DNA of 38,205 bases from RYN-431 sp036388295 (GTDB taxonomy: Bacteria > Planctomycetota > Phycisphaerae > Tepidisphaerales > Tepidisphaeraceae): NCBI GenBank assembly GCA_036388295.1, contig DASVSC010000129.1, positions 1 to 38,205 of the forward strand, in the 5' to 3' direction. Under the pieces are notes generated by a model that was not told the DNA's origin, searched no databases, and saw only the letters and a list, made by a program, of their open reading frames with translations. Below, piece by piece: positions 1 through 6,461 of the stretch. The translations under genes and the position numbers were made by a program. Position 1 is the stretch's first letter, and each line of letters starts with the position of its first letter.

Positions 1-29
1 GCCGGCCGTCTTTTTGTCTGAAAGAGTGC

Positions 30-57
30 TTGATTCAATACTGGTTACAGTTATATT
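30..57 (+). promoter_or_regulatory. Candidate sigma70-type promoter of the S10-spc cluster
   Basis: A -35-like TTGATT (30-35) and a -10-like TATATT (52-57) are separated by 16 nt. This is an AT-rich island in GC-rich DNA directly upstream of the first ribosomal gene. Transcription would begin near 63-66, giving a leader of about 90 nt. Known: S10 operons usually have one strong upstream promoter. Inferred from motif match only. Confidence 0.5.
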
Positions 58-63
58 ACCCGA

Positions 64-121
64 CCCCCTGTTGTTTTAAGGGGGCCGAATCACGGGCCAG
101 CCGACGGCGAAGTCGGGGCCC
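64..121 (+). promoter_or_regulatory. Structured leader of the S10 mRNA, two hairpins
   Basis: The first hairpin pairs CCCCCT (64-69) with AGGGGG (79-84) over a 9-nt loop. The second stacks GGGCC (94-98) on GGCCC (117-121), with an inner CCGAC (101-105) / GTCGG (112-116) stem and a GGCGAA loop. The leader is where autogenous control by a ribosomal protein (L4 in Escherichia coli) would act. I cannot match it to the enterobacterial L4 leader, so the regulatory role is inferred from position and pairing alone. Confidence 0.4.
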
Positions 122-157
122 GCTCGGGAACAAGACGGTTAGCACAGGATTGATGCA

Positions 158-466
158 ATGAACGGCGAGCGTATCCGCATTCGAATGGAAGCCTACGACC
201 ACCGTGCCCTTGATCAGTCGGCTAAGGAGATCGTGGACAACGCCAAGCGGACCAACGCCCGCGTGTGTGGCCCGATCCCGATGCCGACCCGCATCGAGCG
301 TTACACCGTCCTGCGTTCGCCGCACATTGATAAGAAGAGCCGCGAGCAGTTCGAAATGCGGACACACAAGCGTGTGATCGACATCTTCGAAGCCAATGCC
401 CGCACGATCGAAGCGCTCAACCGCCTGGTAGTCCCGGCCGGTGTGTTCGTGAAGATCAAGGCCTAG
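158..466 (+). CDS. rpsJ: Small ribosomal subunit protein uS10
   Basis: Component of the 30S head, and in many bacteria also NusE, the partner of NusB in transcription antitermination. The 102-aa product has the usual length and the hallmark S10 text: RIRIRMEAYDHRALDQSAKEI at the N-terminus, then GPIPMPTRIERYTVLRSPH and KSREQFEMRTHKRVIDI. The AGGA at about 145 lies 9 nt before the ATG. It is the first gene of the cluster, after a promoter-like element and a structured leader. Downstream it is separated from rplC by an unusually long 198-nt spacer that holds a terminator-like hairpin, so S10 could be made in excess of the distal proteins. The identification is secure. Confidence 0.98.
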   Translation: MNGERIRIRMEAYDHRALDQSAKEIVDNAKRTNARVCGPIPMPTRIERYTVLRSPHIDKKSREQFEMRTHKRVIDIFEANARTIEALNRLVVPAGVFVKIKA

Positions 467-478
467 TGCTCGTAATTG

Positions 479-509
479 AAGCTCCAGTCGGTGACGACCG
501 GGGCTTTTT
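479..509 (+). terminator. Terminator-shaped hairpin between rpsJ and rplC (possible attenuator)
   Basis: Positions 479-490 pair with 495-506 over a GTGA tetraloop. That is 12 pairs with one mismatch and one G-T wobble, and it runs straight into a T tract at 505-509. It has the form of an intrinsic terminator 13 nt after the rpsJ stop codon. Because the distal genes must still be expressed, partial termination or a regulated attenuator is more likely than a full stop; an alternative is an internal promoter further down the 198-nt spacer. A second small hairpin follows (526-531 with 538-543). Confidence 0.6.
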
Positions 510-664
510 GATTGACCCGGACGCGGGGTTCATCCAAGAACCCGAAGCTGGCTCGAAAGAGTCGGTCGCGATCCGGGAAAAGTTGTTTTTGTCCTTTAAG
601 GACAGGTACCGGGCCCGCAACCAACGCGACGAAGTTGGACGGGACGCTCTGCCTGAGTAAGCGA

Positions 665-1330
665 ATGACACCAGCAATCCTGGGCCGCAAGGTCGGCATG
701 ACTCGGGTGTATAACGAAAAGGGCGTCATCGTCCCCGTTACGGTCGTTCAGGCCGGCCCCTGCGTCGTCACCCAAGTGAAGACCACTGACGGCCGCGACG
801 GCTACAACGCCGTGCAGATCGGCTTTGAAACCATCGAAGCCAAGTACAGCACGCAACCCGAAATCGGGCACGCCGCCAAGGCCGGCGTGCCCCCGCAGCG
901 TTTCTTCCGCGAAGTGCGTCTGAAAGACGCCACCGACAAGAAGCCCGGCGACAAGGTCGAGGCCAACAGCTTTGACGGCGTCACCTACGTCGACGTCATC
1001 GGCACCAGCAAGGGCAAGGGCTTCGCCGGCGTCATGAAGCGTTACAACTTCGGCGGCTTCCCGGCCAGCCACGGTACCGAACGTAAGCACCGTGCCCGCG
1101 GCTCGATCGCGTCGTACGGCACCCAGCGTGGTCACTGCGGTAAGCCCAAAAAGGGCCTGCGCATGGCTGGCCACATGGGTGACGACCGCGTCACCACCCG
1201 TAACCACCCCCTCGTCCGCATCGACGCCGACAACGGCGTGCTGCTGATCAAGGGCGCCCTGCCGGGCGCGAATGGTTCGCTGCTGTACGTTCGCAAGAGC
1301 ATCACGGCGAAGGTTAAAGCGACTGCCTAA
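665..1330 (+). CDS. rplC: Large ribosomal subunit protein uL3
   Basis: One of the two assembly-initiating proteins of the 50S subunit; its central loop reaches the peptidyl transferase centre. The start is set at ATG 665 because the protein from there reads MTPAILGRKVGMTRVY, the standard bacterial L3 N-terminus, giving 221 aa. An in-frame ATG at 512 would add 51 basic, low-complexity residues with no counterpart in the family and would read through the spacer hairpins. The conserved loop HGTERKHRARGSIASYGTQ and the GxRMAGHMGDDRVTTRN segment are intact. The Shine-Dalgarno is weak (GAGTAA). A short reading frame in another phase ends 4 nt before this start. Confidence 0.96.
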   Translation: MTPAILGRKVGMTRVYNEKGVIVPVTVVQAGPCVVTQVKTTDGRDGYNAVQIGFETIEAKYSTQPEIGHAAKAGVPPQRFFREVRLKDATDKKPGDKVEANSFDGVTYVDVIGTSKGKGFAGVMKRYNFGGFPASHGTERKHRARGSIASYGTQRGHCGKPKKGLRMAGHMGDDRVTTRNHPLVRIDADNGVLLIKGALPGANGSLLYVRKSITAKVKATA

Positions 1331-1340
1331 CTAGCTGATT

Positions 1341-1356
1341 GCGGATCGCGATCCGC
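1341..1356. repeat. 16-nt perfect palindrome in the rplC-rplD spacer
   Basis: GCGGATCG is followed directly by its reverse complement CGATCCGC. In RNA it would fold as a short hairpin in the 39-nt spacer, just upstream of the GAGAGA that serves rplD. It is one of the plain hairpins that occupy most spacers of this cluster. No T tract follows, so it is not a terminator. Confidence 0.6.
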
Positions 1357-1369
1357 TAGAGAGATCACC

Positions 1370-2014
1370 ATGATCGAAGTTCCCGTATACAACCTCGACG
1401 GCGGCCAGGTCGGCACCGTCCAAGTCGATGAAGCCAAGCTCGGCGGCGAAGTCAACAACAAGCTGCTCAAGCAAGCCATTGTTTACTACCACGCCAACAA
1501 GCGCCAGGGCTCGGTCCGTACGCTCGCCCGTGGCGAGGTGGCCGGCTCGACCCGCAAGCTGTTCAAGCAAAAGGGCACCGGCAACGCCCGCACCGGCGGC
1601 ATCCGCAACCCGATCAAAGTCGGCGGCGGTCACGCCAAGCAGAAGCGGCCGAAGAGCTGGCGTCAGTCGCTGAACAAGAAGACCCGCGTTGCCGCCCGCA
1701 ACCAAGCCATTCTTGCGAAGATCCAAAGCAGCCAGCTCAAGCTCGTCGATGCCTTCACGCTCACCGAGCCGAAGACCAAACTCTTCGCCGCGGCCCTGAA
1801 GAAGCTGCAGATCGAGCGCACCGTGCTCGTCGGCTTTGACGCGATGAACGACGTCAGCGTCAAGGCCGCCCGGAACATTCCGAACACCCGCCTGACGACC
1901 GTCGCTCAGCTCAACGCGTGGGACATCCTTAACACCCGCACGCTGCTGCTGACCCGCGACGGCCTGCAAAGCATCCTGAACGTGTCAGAGGCAGTGTCAG
2001 AGGCAAAGGACTAA
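1370..2014 (+). CDS. rplD: Large ribosomal subunit protein uL4
   Basis: Early-assembly 50S protein whose loop lines the nascent-peptide exit tunnel. In E. coli it also represses the S10 operon. The 214-aa product matches the family in length. The tunnel-loop region is recognisable as KLFKQKGTGNARTGGIRNP followed by the Gly-rich GGGHAKQKRPKSW. The C-terminal Rossmann-like half ends with the LNAWDILNTRTLLLTRDGL segment typical of L4. A GAGAGA lies 7 nt before the start. If an L4 autogenous circuit exists here, its targets would be the leader at 64-121 or the hairpin at 479-509; that is inference. Confidence 0.97.
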   Translation: MIEVPVYNLDGGQVGTVQVDEAKLGGEVNNKLLKQAIVYYHANKRQGSVRTLARGEVAGSTRKLFKQKGTGNARTGGIRNPIKVGGGHAKQKRPKSWRQSLNKKTRVAARNQAILAKIQSSQLKLVDAFTLTEPKTKLFAAALKKLQIERTVLVGFDAMNDVSVKAARNIPNTRLTTVAQLNAWDILNTRTLLLTRDGLQSILNVSEAVSEAKD

Positions 2015-2017
2015 TCG

Positions 2018-2296
2018 ATGGAATACGCGAATATCATCATCAAGCCGCTGATCACGGAAAAGACGACGCACCAGGCGAACGTGCGCAACACGTACGCCTT
2101 CCAGGTCGCCCCGAAGGCCGACAAGATCGACATCAAGGCCGCGATCGAGAAGCTGTACAACGTGAAGGTCGCTGACGTGCGTACCCTGACCCGCAAGGGC
2201 AAGGCCCGTCGCACCAAGGTCGGCTATGTCGACGGCCACGACGTCAAGCGTGCGATCGTGAAGCTCGCCGGTGACTCGAAGATCGAACTGTTCTAA
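2018..2296 (+). CDS. rplW: Large ribosomal subunit protein uL23
   Basis: Sits at the exit of the ribosomal tunnel and is the docking site for trigger factor and signal recognition particle. The 92-aa product begins with IIIKPLITEKTTHQ, the classic L23 signature, and has the expected length. It starts 3 nt after the rplD stop, with AAGGA inside the end of rplD acting as the ribosome binding site, so the two are likely translationally coupled. A 130-nt spacer with a word-built inverted repeat follows. Confidence 0.97.
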   Translation: MEYANIIIKPLITEKTTHQANVRNTYAFQVAPKADKIDIKAAIEKLYNVKVADVRTLTRKGKARRTKVGYVDGHDVKRAIVKLAGDSKIELF

Positions 2297-2299
2297 AGA

Positions 2300-2417
2300 G
2301 CTGATGGCCGGTAGCTAGTCGCTATTGGCTCAATGCCGGAAGACTAAGGAGAGTTGGTCAGTTTGAGGTTTGCGGTCGACAGTCTTAATCACTGGCCACC
2401 AGCCACTCGCTACCAGC
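2300..2417. repeat. Heptad-word inverted repeat, rplW-rplB spacer
   Basis: Left arm 2300-2329 reads as 7-nt words beginning GCTGATG and GCCGGTA. The right arm 2390-2417, taken as reverse complement, reads GCTGGTA, GCGAGTG, GCTGGTG, GCCAGTG. The arms therefore match both as an inverted repeat and as a 7-nt periodicity. It fills the spacer from 3 nt after the rplW stop to 9 nt before the rplB ATG. This is the least perfect of the seven such elements. Confidence 0.55.
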
Positions 2418-2426
2418 ACATTCAAC

Positions 2427-3293
2427 ATGGCAATCAAAAAATACAATCCGACGTCGCCGGGCCGCCGTGCCGGCTCGGTCATCGACTACAAGAAGATCCT
2501 GACCAAGTTCGAGCCGGAAAAGTCGCTCACGGTCGGCATGACGCGCCCCAGCGGCCGTAACCACCACGGCGTCATCACCGCCCAGCACCATGGCGGCGGC
2601 AACAAGCGTCTGTACCGCATGATCGATTTCAAGCGGCTCAAGGACGGGGTCGAAGCAGAAGTGAAGTCGATCGAATACGATCCGAACCGCACCTGCTTCA
2701 TCGCCCTCATCGAATACACCGACGGCGTGAAGTCCTACATCCTTCACCCCGAAGGCCTGGCAGTCGGCACGAAGATTGTCAGCGGTGCCGGCTCGCCCCC
2801 CGAAATCGGCAACGCCATGCCGCTGGAAAACATCCCGGCGGGCCTGCACATCCACAACGTGGAAATGAACCCGGGCCAGGGCGGCAAGCTTTGCCGCTCG
2901 GCCGGCCTCTCCGCCCGCCTCTCCGCGAAGGAAGGCGAATACTGCGTCATCACCTTGCCCTCGGGCGAAGTGCGTCGCGTCAAGAGCAAGTGCCGCGCCA
3001 CCATCGGCACCATCGGCAACAGCGATCACATGAACGTTTCGATCGGCAAGGCCGGTCGTAACCGCCACAAGGGCATTCGCCCCCACAACCGTGCCAAGGC
3101 CCGTAACCCGATCGATCACCCGATGGGTGGTGGTGAAGGTCGCGCCAACGGCGGCCGTCACCCGGTCAGCAAGACCGGCGTTCCGGCCAAGGGTGGTATT
3201 ACTCGCTCGCCGCGTAAGGCCAGCGAGAAGTTGATTCTTCGCCGCCGTAAGTTCGGTCGATTCCAAGTTCGTCCGCAAACGGTCAACGTCTAA
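2427..3293 (+). CDS. rplB: Large ribosomal subunit protein uL2
   Basis: Primary 23S rRNA-binding protein needed for subunit association and peptidyl transfer. The start at ATG 2427 gives MAIKKYNPTSPGRR, the usual L2 N-terminus, and 288 aa; an in-frame upstream ATG at 2370 would begin inside the word repeat and adds nothing family-like. Conserved blocks seen are GRNHHGVITAQHHGGGNKR, SIEYDPNRT, NVEMNPGQGGKL, and the C-terminal loop NPIDHPMGGGEGR. In that loop the His corresponding to E. coli His229 is kept (His231 here), while the His two residues later is Met233. The start has no Shine-Dalgarno (CACATTCAAC precedes the ATG). Confidence 0.97.
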   Translation: MAIKKYNPTSPGRRAGSVIDYKKILTKFEPEKSLTVGMTRPSGRNHHGVITAQHHGGGNKRLYRMIDFKRLKDGVEAEVKSIEYDPNRTCFIALIEYTDGVKSYILHPEGLAVGTKIVSGAGSPPEIGNAMPLENIPAGLHIHNVEMNPGQGGKLCRSAGLSARLSAKEGEYCVITLPSGEVRRVKSKCRATIGTIGNSDHMNVSIGKAGRNRHKGIRPHNRAKARNPIDHPMGGGEGRANGGRHPVSKTGVPAKGGITRSPRKASEKLILRRRKFGRFQVRPQTVNV

Positions 3294-3300
3294 GGAGTGA

Positions 3301-3384
3301 GAGGTTGGAAGTGGGAAGCGGGAAGTTAAAAACGGCAGACAATTGCCAGTCTTAACTTCCCACTATCGACTATCAACTATCAAC
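3301..3384. repeat. Heptad-word inverted repeat, rplB-rpsS spacer
   Basis: Left arm 3301-3329 is a run of 7-nt words such as GAAGTGG, GAAGCGG and GAAGTTA. The right arm 3351-3384, reverse-complemented, gives GTTGATA (twice), GTCGATA, GTGGGAA and GTTAAGA. The innermost 10 nt pair perfectly (3320-3329 with 3352-3361). The element begins 7 nt after the rplB stop and ends 7 nt before the rpsS ATG. Confidence 0.7.
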
Positions 3385-3391
3385 TGATTCA

Positions 3392-3670
3392 ATGAGCAGA
3401 AGCAGCAAAAAAGGCCCGTTCGTCGACGAGAAACTGTTCGGCAAGGTCAACACGCTCAACGAGCGCAAGGCCAAGTCGGTCATCCGCACCTGGGCTCGTG
3501 CCTGCACGATCATCCCGGAGTTCGTCGGGCACAATTTCGAAGTGCACAACGGCAACAAGTTCATCCGCGTGTTCGTCACCGAAGACATGGTCGGGCACAA
3601 GCTCGGCGAGTTTTCCCCGACGCGTTCGTTCCGTGGGCACAGTGGTGCGAAGAAAGCCGACACGCGCTGA
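3392..3670 (+). CDS. rpsS: Small ribosomal subunit protein uS19
   Basis: Protein of the 30S head, paired with S13, touching the intersubunit bridge. At 92 aa it has family length and begins MSRSSKKGPFVDEKLFGKV, with the conserved IRTWARACTIIPEFVGHNFEVHNG region and the C-terminal GEFSPTRSFRGHSG. There is no Shine-Dalgarno before the ATG: the right arm of the word repeat runs up to it. Translation may depend on termination at rplB or on unfolding of that hairpin. Confidence 0.97.
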   Translation: MSRSSKKGPFVDEKLFGKVNTLNERKAKSVIRTWARACTIIPEFVGHNFEVHNGNKFIRVFVTEDMVGHKLGEFSPTRSFRGHSGAKKADTR

Positions 3671-3680
3671 GCGTGACGGC

Positions 3681-3711
3681 AAGAGAGCCCCGCGGTTATG
3701 CCGCGGGTTTT
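3681..3711 (+). repeat. Plain hairpin, type AAGAGAGCCCCGCG, rpsS-rplV spacer
   Basis: CCCGCGG (3689-3695) pairs with CCGCGGG (3701-3707) across a TTATG loop, followed by TTTT (3708-3711). The 14 nt at 3681-3694 occur identically at 4801-4814 in the rpsC-rplP spacer. It is terminator-shaped but lies in the middle of an essential operon. An in-frame ATG for rplV at 3698 falls in the loop and is not a credible start. Confidence 0.6.
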
Positions 3712-3724
3712 GAAGGTCAAAGCA

Positions 3725-4063
3725 ATGGCACACACCGCAAAACATAATTTCTGCCGCATCGCCCCCCGCAAGGCGCGGCTGGTCATGGACCTGATCCGCG
3801 GCCGGCAGGTCGACGACGCCCTGACCGTCCTGCAGTTCAACAAGAAGCGCGCGTCGGTTTACGTCGCCAAGGTCATCAAGAGTGCGGTCGCCAACTACCA
3901 CGAGCAGGAAACCGCTCCGGGGCAGAACGCACTCGTGATCACCGAAGCCCGCGTGGACGGCGGCCCGATCATCAAGCGGTTCCAGCCGAAGGATCGCGGT
4001 AAAGCGCACCCGATCATGAAGCGGACGAGCCACCTCATCGTCAGCGTGGACCAGCAGGCATAA
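3725..4063 (+). CDS. rplV: Large ribosomal subunit protein uL22
   Basis: Tunnel-lining 50S protein; its beta hairpin loop is a known site of macrolide resistance changes. The start at ATG 3725 (GAAGG about 10 nt upstream) gives 112 aa, in line with the family. The N-terminal APRKARLVMDLIRGRQVDDAL is diagnostic, and the C-terminal hairpin contains PIIKRFQPKDRGKAHPIMKR. The next spacer is only 30 nt and contains a small TTCGC/GCGAA hairpin (4065-4079). Confidence 0.96.
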   Translation: MAHTAKHNFCRIAPRKARLVMDLIRGRQVDDALTVLQFNKKRASVYVAKVIKSAVANYHEQETAPGQNALVITEARVDGGPIIKRFQPKDRGKAHPIMKRTSHLIVSVDQQA

Positions 4064-4093
4064 CTTCGCGTCTGGCGAACAAGGATACGAATC

Positions 4094-4792
4094 ATGGGTC
4101 AAAAGGTTAATCCGATCGGCTTCCGAGTCGGCATCAGCGAAGACTGGAAGAGCAAGTGGTACGCCCCGAAGTCGGCGTACGGCGAGTTCCTGGTCGAGGA
4201 CTTCAAAGTCCGTCGCTTCATCGACAACAAGCTCAACCGCCGCCCGCCGTTCGCGGCCGTGTCGGACATCATGATCGAGCGGACGCGTGAAGAAGTCACC
4301 GTCACCCTGAAGACCGCCCGTCCGGGTCTGGTCATCGGGCCGAAGGGTGCCGAGCTGGACAAGCTCCGCGAAGACCTTGAGGAGATGATTCTCCGCAAGA
4401 TCGCCCCGATCAAAGTCATTGAGATCAAGAACCCGGACCTGAACCCGCAGCTGGTGGCCGAGGCCATCGGCGAACAGCTCAAGAAGCGGGCCAGCTTCCG
4501 TCGCGTCCTGAAGATGCGTCTGGAATCGACCATGAGCGCCGGTGCCAAGGGCATCCGCATCCAGGTCAGCGGCCGGCTCGGCGGGGCGGAAATCGCCCGG
4601 TCGGAAAAGGCCACCCAAGGCTCGGTGCCGCTCACCACGCTGCAGGCCGACGTCGGTTACGGCTATGCCGTCGCCCTGACGACCTTCGGCACGATCGGCG
4701 TGAAGGTCTGGATCTACCGCGGCATGAAGGGCGAGGAAATCCTCGACACCGACGTCCGCGTCGGCGGCCCCGTGCGTCGCGTTCGTCGGTAA
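4094..4792 (+). CDS. rpsC: Small ribosomal subunit protein uS3
   Basis: 30S protein at the mRNA entry channel, with helicase activity in concert with S4 and S5. At 232 aa it matches the family. MGQKVNPIGFRVGI at the N-terminus is the standard S3 start. A type-2 KH domain is marked by PGLVIGPKGAELDKL around residues 76-90, and the C-terminal domain contains SGRLGGAEIARSE and GVKVWIYRGM. AAGGAT precedes the ATG at good distance. It ends with the basic tail VRRVRR. Confidence 0.97.
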   Translation: MGQKVNPIGFRVGISEDWKSKWYAPKSAYGEFLVEDFKVRRFIDNKLNRRPPFAAVSDIMIERTREEVTVTLKTARPGLVIGPKGAELDKLREDLEEMILRKIAPIKVIEIKNPDLNPQLVAEAIGEQLKKRASFRRVLKMRLESTMSAGAKGIRIQVSGRLGGAEIARSEKATQGSVPLTTLQADVGYGYAVALTTFGTIGVKVWIYRGMKGEEILDTDVRVGGPVRRVRR

Positions 4793-4800
4793 ATGATTAA

Positions 4801-4827
4801 AAGAGAGCCCCGCGACTCCGTCGCGGG
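4801..4827 (+). repeat. Plain hairpin, type AAGAGAGCCCCGCG, rpsC-rplP spacer
   Basis: CCCGCGA (4809-4815) pairs with TCGCGGG (4821-4827) over a CTCCG loop. It shares the 14-mer of the rpsS-rplV hairpin but has a different loop and 3' arm, compensated so that the stem is preserved. No T tract follows this copy. Confidence 0.55.
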
Positions 4828-4851
4828 AACTAAGAAGACTGCGAGGCACCT

Positions 4852-5271
4852 ATGCCCCTGATGCCCAAACGAGTGAAGTTCCGCAAAAGCCAACGCGGCA
4901 AGAACCGCGGCAACGCGAGCCGTGGGAACACGGTCGCGTTCGGCGAGTACGGCCTGATGAGCCTCGAACCCTGCTGGCTGCCCGCCCGCACGATCGAAGC
5001 CTGCCGCGTCGCCGTGTCGCACTTCCTGCGCCGCGAAGGCCGGCTCTTCATCCGCGTGTTCCCGAACAAGCCGATCTCGGCCAAGCCGCTCGAAGTCCGC
5101 ATGGGTAGCGGTAAGGGCGAGCCGGAGTTCTGGGCCGCCGTCGTGAAGCCCGGTTCGGTGCTGTTCGAAATCAGCGGCATCGACGAAGCCGTGGCCAAGC
5201 GCTGCCTGGCCCGCGTCGCCCATAAGCTGCCGGTCAAGTGCCGGTTCGTGACCCGCAAGAACGCCGTCTAA
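4852..5271 (+). CDS. rplP: Large ribosomal subunit protein uL16
   Basis: Late-assembly 50S protein near the A-site tRNA elbow. The 139-aa product reads MPLMPKRVKFRKSQRG, followed by FGEYGLMSLEPCWLPARTIEACRVA and the conserved RVFPNKPISAKPLEVRMGSGKGEPEFW loop. GAGG lies 6 nt before ATG 4852; a second in-frame ATG at 4861 is possible but would lose the usual three extra N-terminal residues. Confidence 0.97.
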   Translation: MPLMPKRVKFRKSQRGKNRGNASRGNTVAFGEYGLMSLEPCWLPARTIEACRVAVSHFLRREGRLFIRVFPNKPISAKPLEVRMGSGKGEPEFWAAVVKPGSVLFEISGIDEAVAKRCLARVAHKLPVKCRFVTRKNAV

Positions 5272-5306
5272 AAAACCGGCGGGCTCTGCCCGCGGAAGAG
5301 TTGATC

Positions 5307-5519
5307 ATGAGCAAGCAAGAGACTAAAGAGCTGCTGGAAAAGGACGAAACCGCCCTCAAGCAGCTTCTGGAAGACAAGCAGAAGCACCTGTTCGACCTGC
5401 GCAGCCAGGCCGTGACTGAGAAGCTGGAAGACCCCACGCAGCTCGGCAAGACCAAGCGTGAGATCGCCCGGATCAAGACGATCCAGCGTCAGCGTCAGCT
5501 TCAGGCGGCGTCGAAATAA
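5307..5519 (+). CDS. rpmC: Large ribosomal subunit protein uL29
   Basis: Small helical-hairpin protein at the tunnel exit, next to L23. From ATG 5307 the product is 70 aa, with the typical coiled-coil pattern KELLEKDETALKQLLEDKQKHLFDLRSQ and the TKREIARIKTIQRQR C-terminal helix. A longer reading frame from 5238 would overlap rplP and is rejected; GAAGAG just upstream fits the shorter start. The 35-nt spacer before it contains a GCGGGC-TCT-GCCCGC hairpin (5279-5293). Confidence 0.95.
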   Translation: MSKQETKELLEKDETALKQLLEDKQKHLFDLRSQAVTEKLEDPTQLGKTKREIARIKTIQRQRQLQAASK

Positions 5520-5528
5520 ACGTTAGCG

Positions 5529-5544
5529 ACGCCGTTCGCGGCGT
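5529..5544 (+). repeat. Plain hairpin with TTCG loop, rpmC-rpsQ spacer
   Basis: ACGCCG (5529-5534) pairs with CGGCGT (5539-5544) around a TTCG tetraloop, in the 42-nt spacer just upstream of the GAGAGA that serves rpsQ. No T run follows. Confidence 0.5.
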
Positions 5545-5561
5545 GTTTGAGAGACATGACC

Positions 5562-5909
5562 ATGGCCACCGAAACTGAAACCAAAGCCCGCACAGAGCTG
5601 CGAACGATCATCGGCATCGTCAGCTCCGCCAAGACCGCCAAGACCCTCAAGGTCGAGGTCAAGTACCAGACCAAGCACCCGAAGTACGGCAAGTACCTCA
5701 AGCGCACGAGCGTGTATCACGTTCACGACGAGGCCGGCGAAGCCCACGAGGGCGACACCGTCGAGATCGCCGAGTGTCGGCCCTTCAGCCGCACGAAGCA
5801 TCACCGCCTGACCAAGGTCATCACCAAGGCGCCCGAGAAGCTGACCCACGACACCGGCGACGCCATCACCGGCGCCAGCGGTGCGAAGAAGGCCGAAGAG
5901 ACTGAATGA
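5562..5909 (+). CDS. rpsQ: Small ribosomal subunit protein uS17
   Basis: Primary 16S-binding OB-fold protein of the 30S body. ATG 5562 is chosen because GAGAG ends about 8 nt upstream; ATG 5556 and TTG 5547 are in frame but badly spaced. The 115-aa product is longer than the roughly 85 aa of the family: the core IIGIVSSAKTAKTLKVEV to FSRTKHHRLTKVITKAPEK is typical, flanked by a short acidic N-terminal tail and a disordered C-terminal tail of about 25 residues. Part of the spc block, before a word-built repeat. Confidence 0.95.
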   Translation: MATETETKARTELRTIIGIVSSAKTAKTLKVEVKYQTKHPKYGKYLKRTSVYHVHDEAGEAHEGDTVEIAECRPFSRTKHHRLTKVITKAPEKLTHDTGDAITGASGAKKAEETE

Positions 5910-5910
5910 A

Positions 5911-5974
5911 GTCGATCGTAGATTGTTGATTGTCGATCCGTTTCGACAATCGACATTCGACAATCCACCATCGA
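5911..5974. repeat. Heptad-word inverted repeat, rpsQ-rplN spacer
   Basis: Left arm words are GTCGATC, GTAGATT and GTTGATT. The right arm, reverse-complemented, gives GTGGATT, GTCGAAT and GTCGATT. GATTGTCGA (5928-5936) pairs perfectly with TCGACAATC (5943-5951) over a 6-nt loop, and pairing continues outward to about 5921/5958 with one wobble and one mismatch. The element starts one nt after the rpsQ stop and ends 7 nt before the rplN ATG. Confidence 0.8.
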
Positions 5975-5981
5975 GAGAATC

Positions 5982-6368
5982 ATGATCCAGCAACAAAGCT
6001 ACATCGACATCGCCGACAACACCGGCGCCAAGTCGGCCATGTGCATCAAGGTGCTCAAGGGCAGCTCGTCCAGGGGCAAGTTCAAGCGCAAAAGCGCTTA
6101 CATCGGCGACGTCATCATCGGCGTGGTCAAAAAGGCCCTGCCGAACGGAGACATCAAGGACGGCGAAATCATTCGCTGCGTGATCGTCCGCACCAAGCAG
6201 CCGACCCTGCGGCCCGACGGCAGCTACATCCGCTTCGACCGCAATGCGGCCGTCGTCATCGATGAATCGGGCAACCCCAAAGGCACCCGTATCTTCGGTG
6301 CCGTCGCCCGCGAACTGCGTGAGAAGAACTACATGAAGATCGTCTCGTTGGCCGCCGAGGTCGTATAA
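5982..6368 (+). CDS. rplN: Large ribosomal subunit protein uL14
   Basis: Intersubunit-face 50S protein and docking site of the silencing factor RsfS. It is 128 aa, slightly longer than the usual 122, with the signature DIADNTGAKSAMCIKVLKG, a VRTKQPTLRPDGSYIRFDRNAAV segment and the C-terminal GTRIFGAVARELREKNYMKI. GAGAGA precedes the ATG and overlaps the end of the upstream repeat arm. Confidence 0.97.
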   Translation: MIQQQSYIDIADNTGAKSAMCIKVLKGSSSRGKFKRKSAYIGDVIIGVVKKALPNGDIKDGEIIRCVIVRTKQPTLRPDGSYIRFDRNAAVVIDESGNPKGTRIFGAVARELREKNYMKIVSLAAEVV

Positions 6369-6373
6369 AGATA

Positions 6374-6451
6374 GTTGAGAGTTACGAGTTGAGAGTTGAG
6401 AGTTGAAGACGAGCATTTCGCTCTCTACTCTCCACTTTCAACTCTCCACTG
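6374..6451. repeat. Heptad-word inverted repeat, rplN-rplX spacer
   Basis: The left arm 6374-6408 is made of GTTGAGA words with one GTTACGA. The right arm 6420-6451, reverse-complemented, reads GTGGAGA, GTTGAAA, GTGGAGA and GTAGAGA. A 10-nt core pairs perfectly (6398-6407 with 6437-6446). The element begins 5 nt after the rplN stop and ends about 10 nt before the rplX ATG. Confidence 0.8.
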
Positions 6452-6461
6452 GAATTGCATC

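Noticed and set aside
1..16. End of an upstream terminator (GCCGGCCGTCTTTTT)
   Set aside because: It looks like a 3' arm with a T tract, but the 5' arm is outside the window, so it cannot be supported.
512..664. Longer N-terminus for rplC from ATG 512
   Set aside because: The extra 51 residues are not seen in L3, and the standard L3 start MTPAILGRK is at 665.
3389..4849. A 486-codon open frame on the - strand across rpsS, rplV and rpsC
   Set aside because: It is antisense to three secure ribosomal genes. Its protein is Asp/Val/Leu/Ala-rich in the manner of GC-rich shadow frames and has no family signature.
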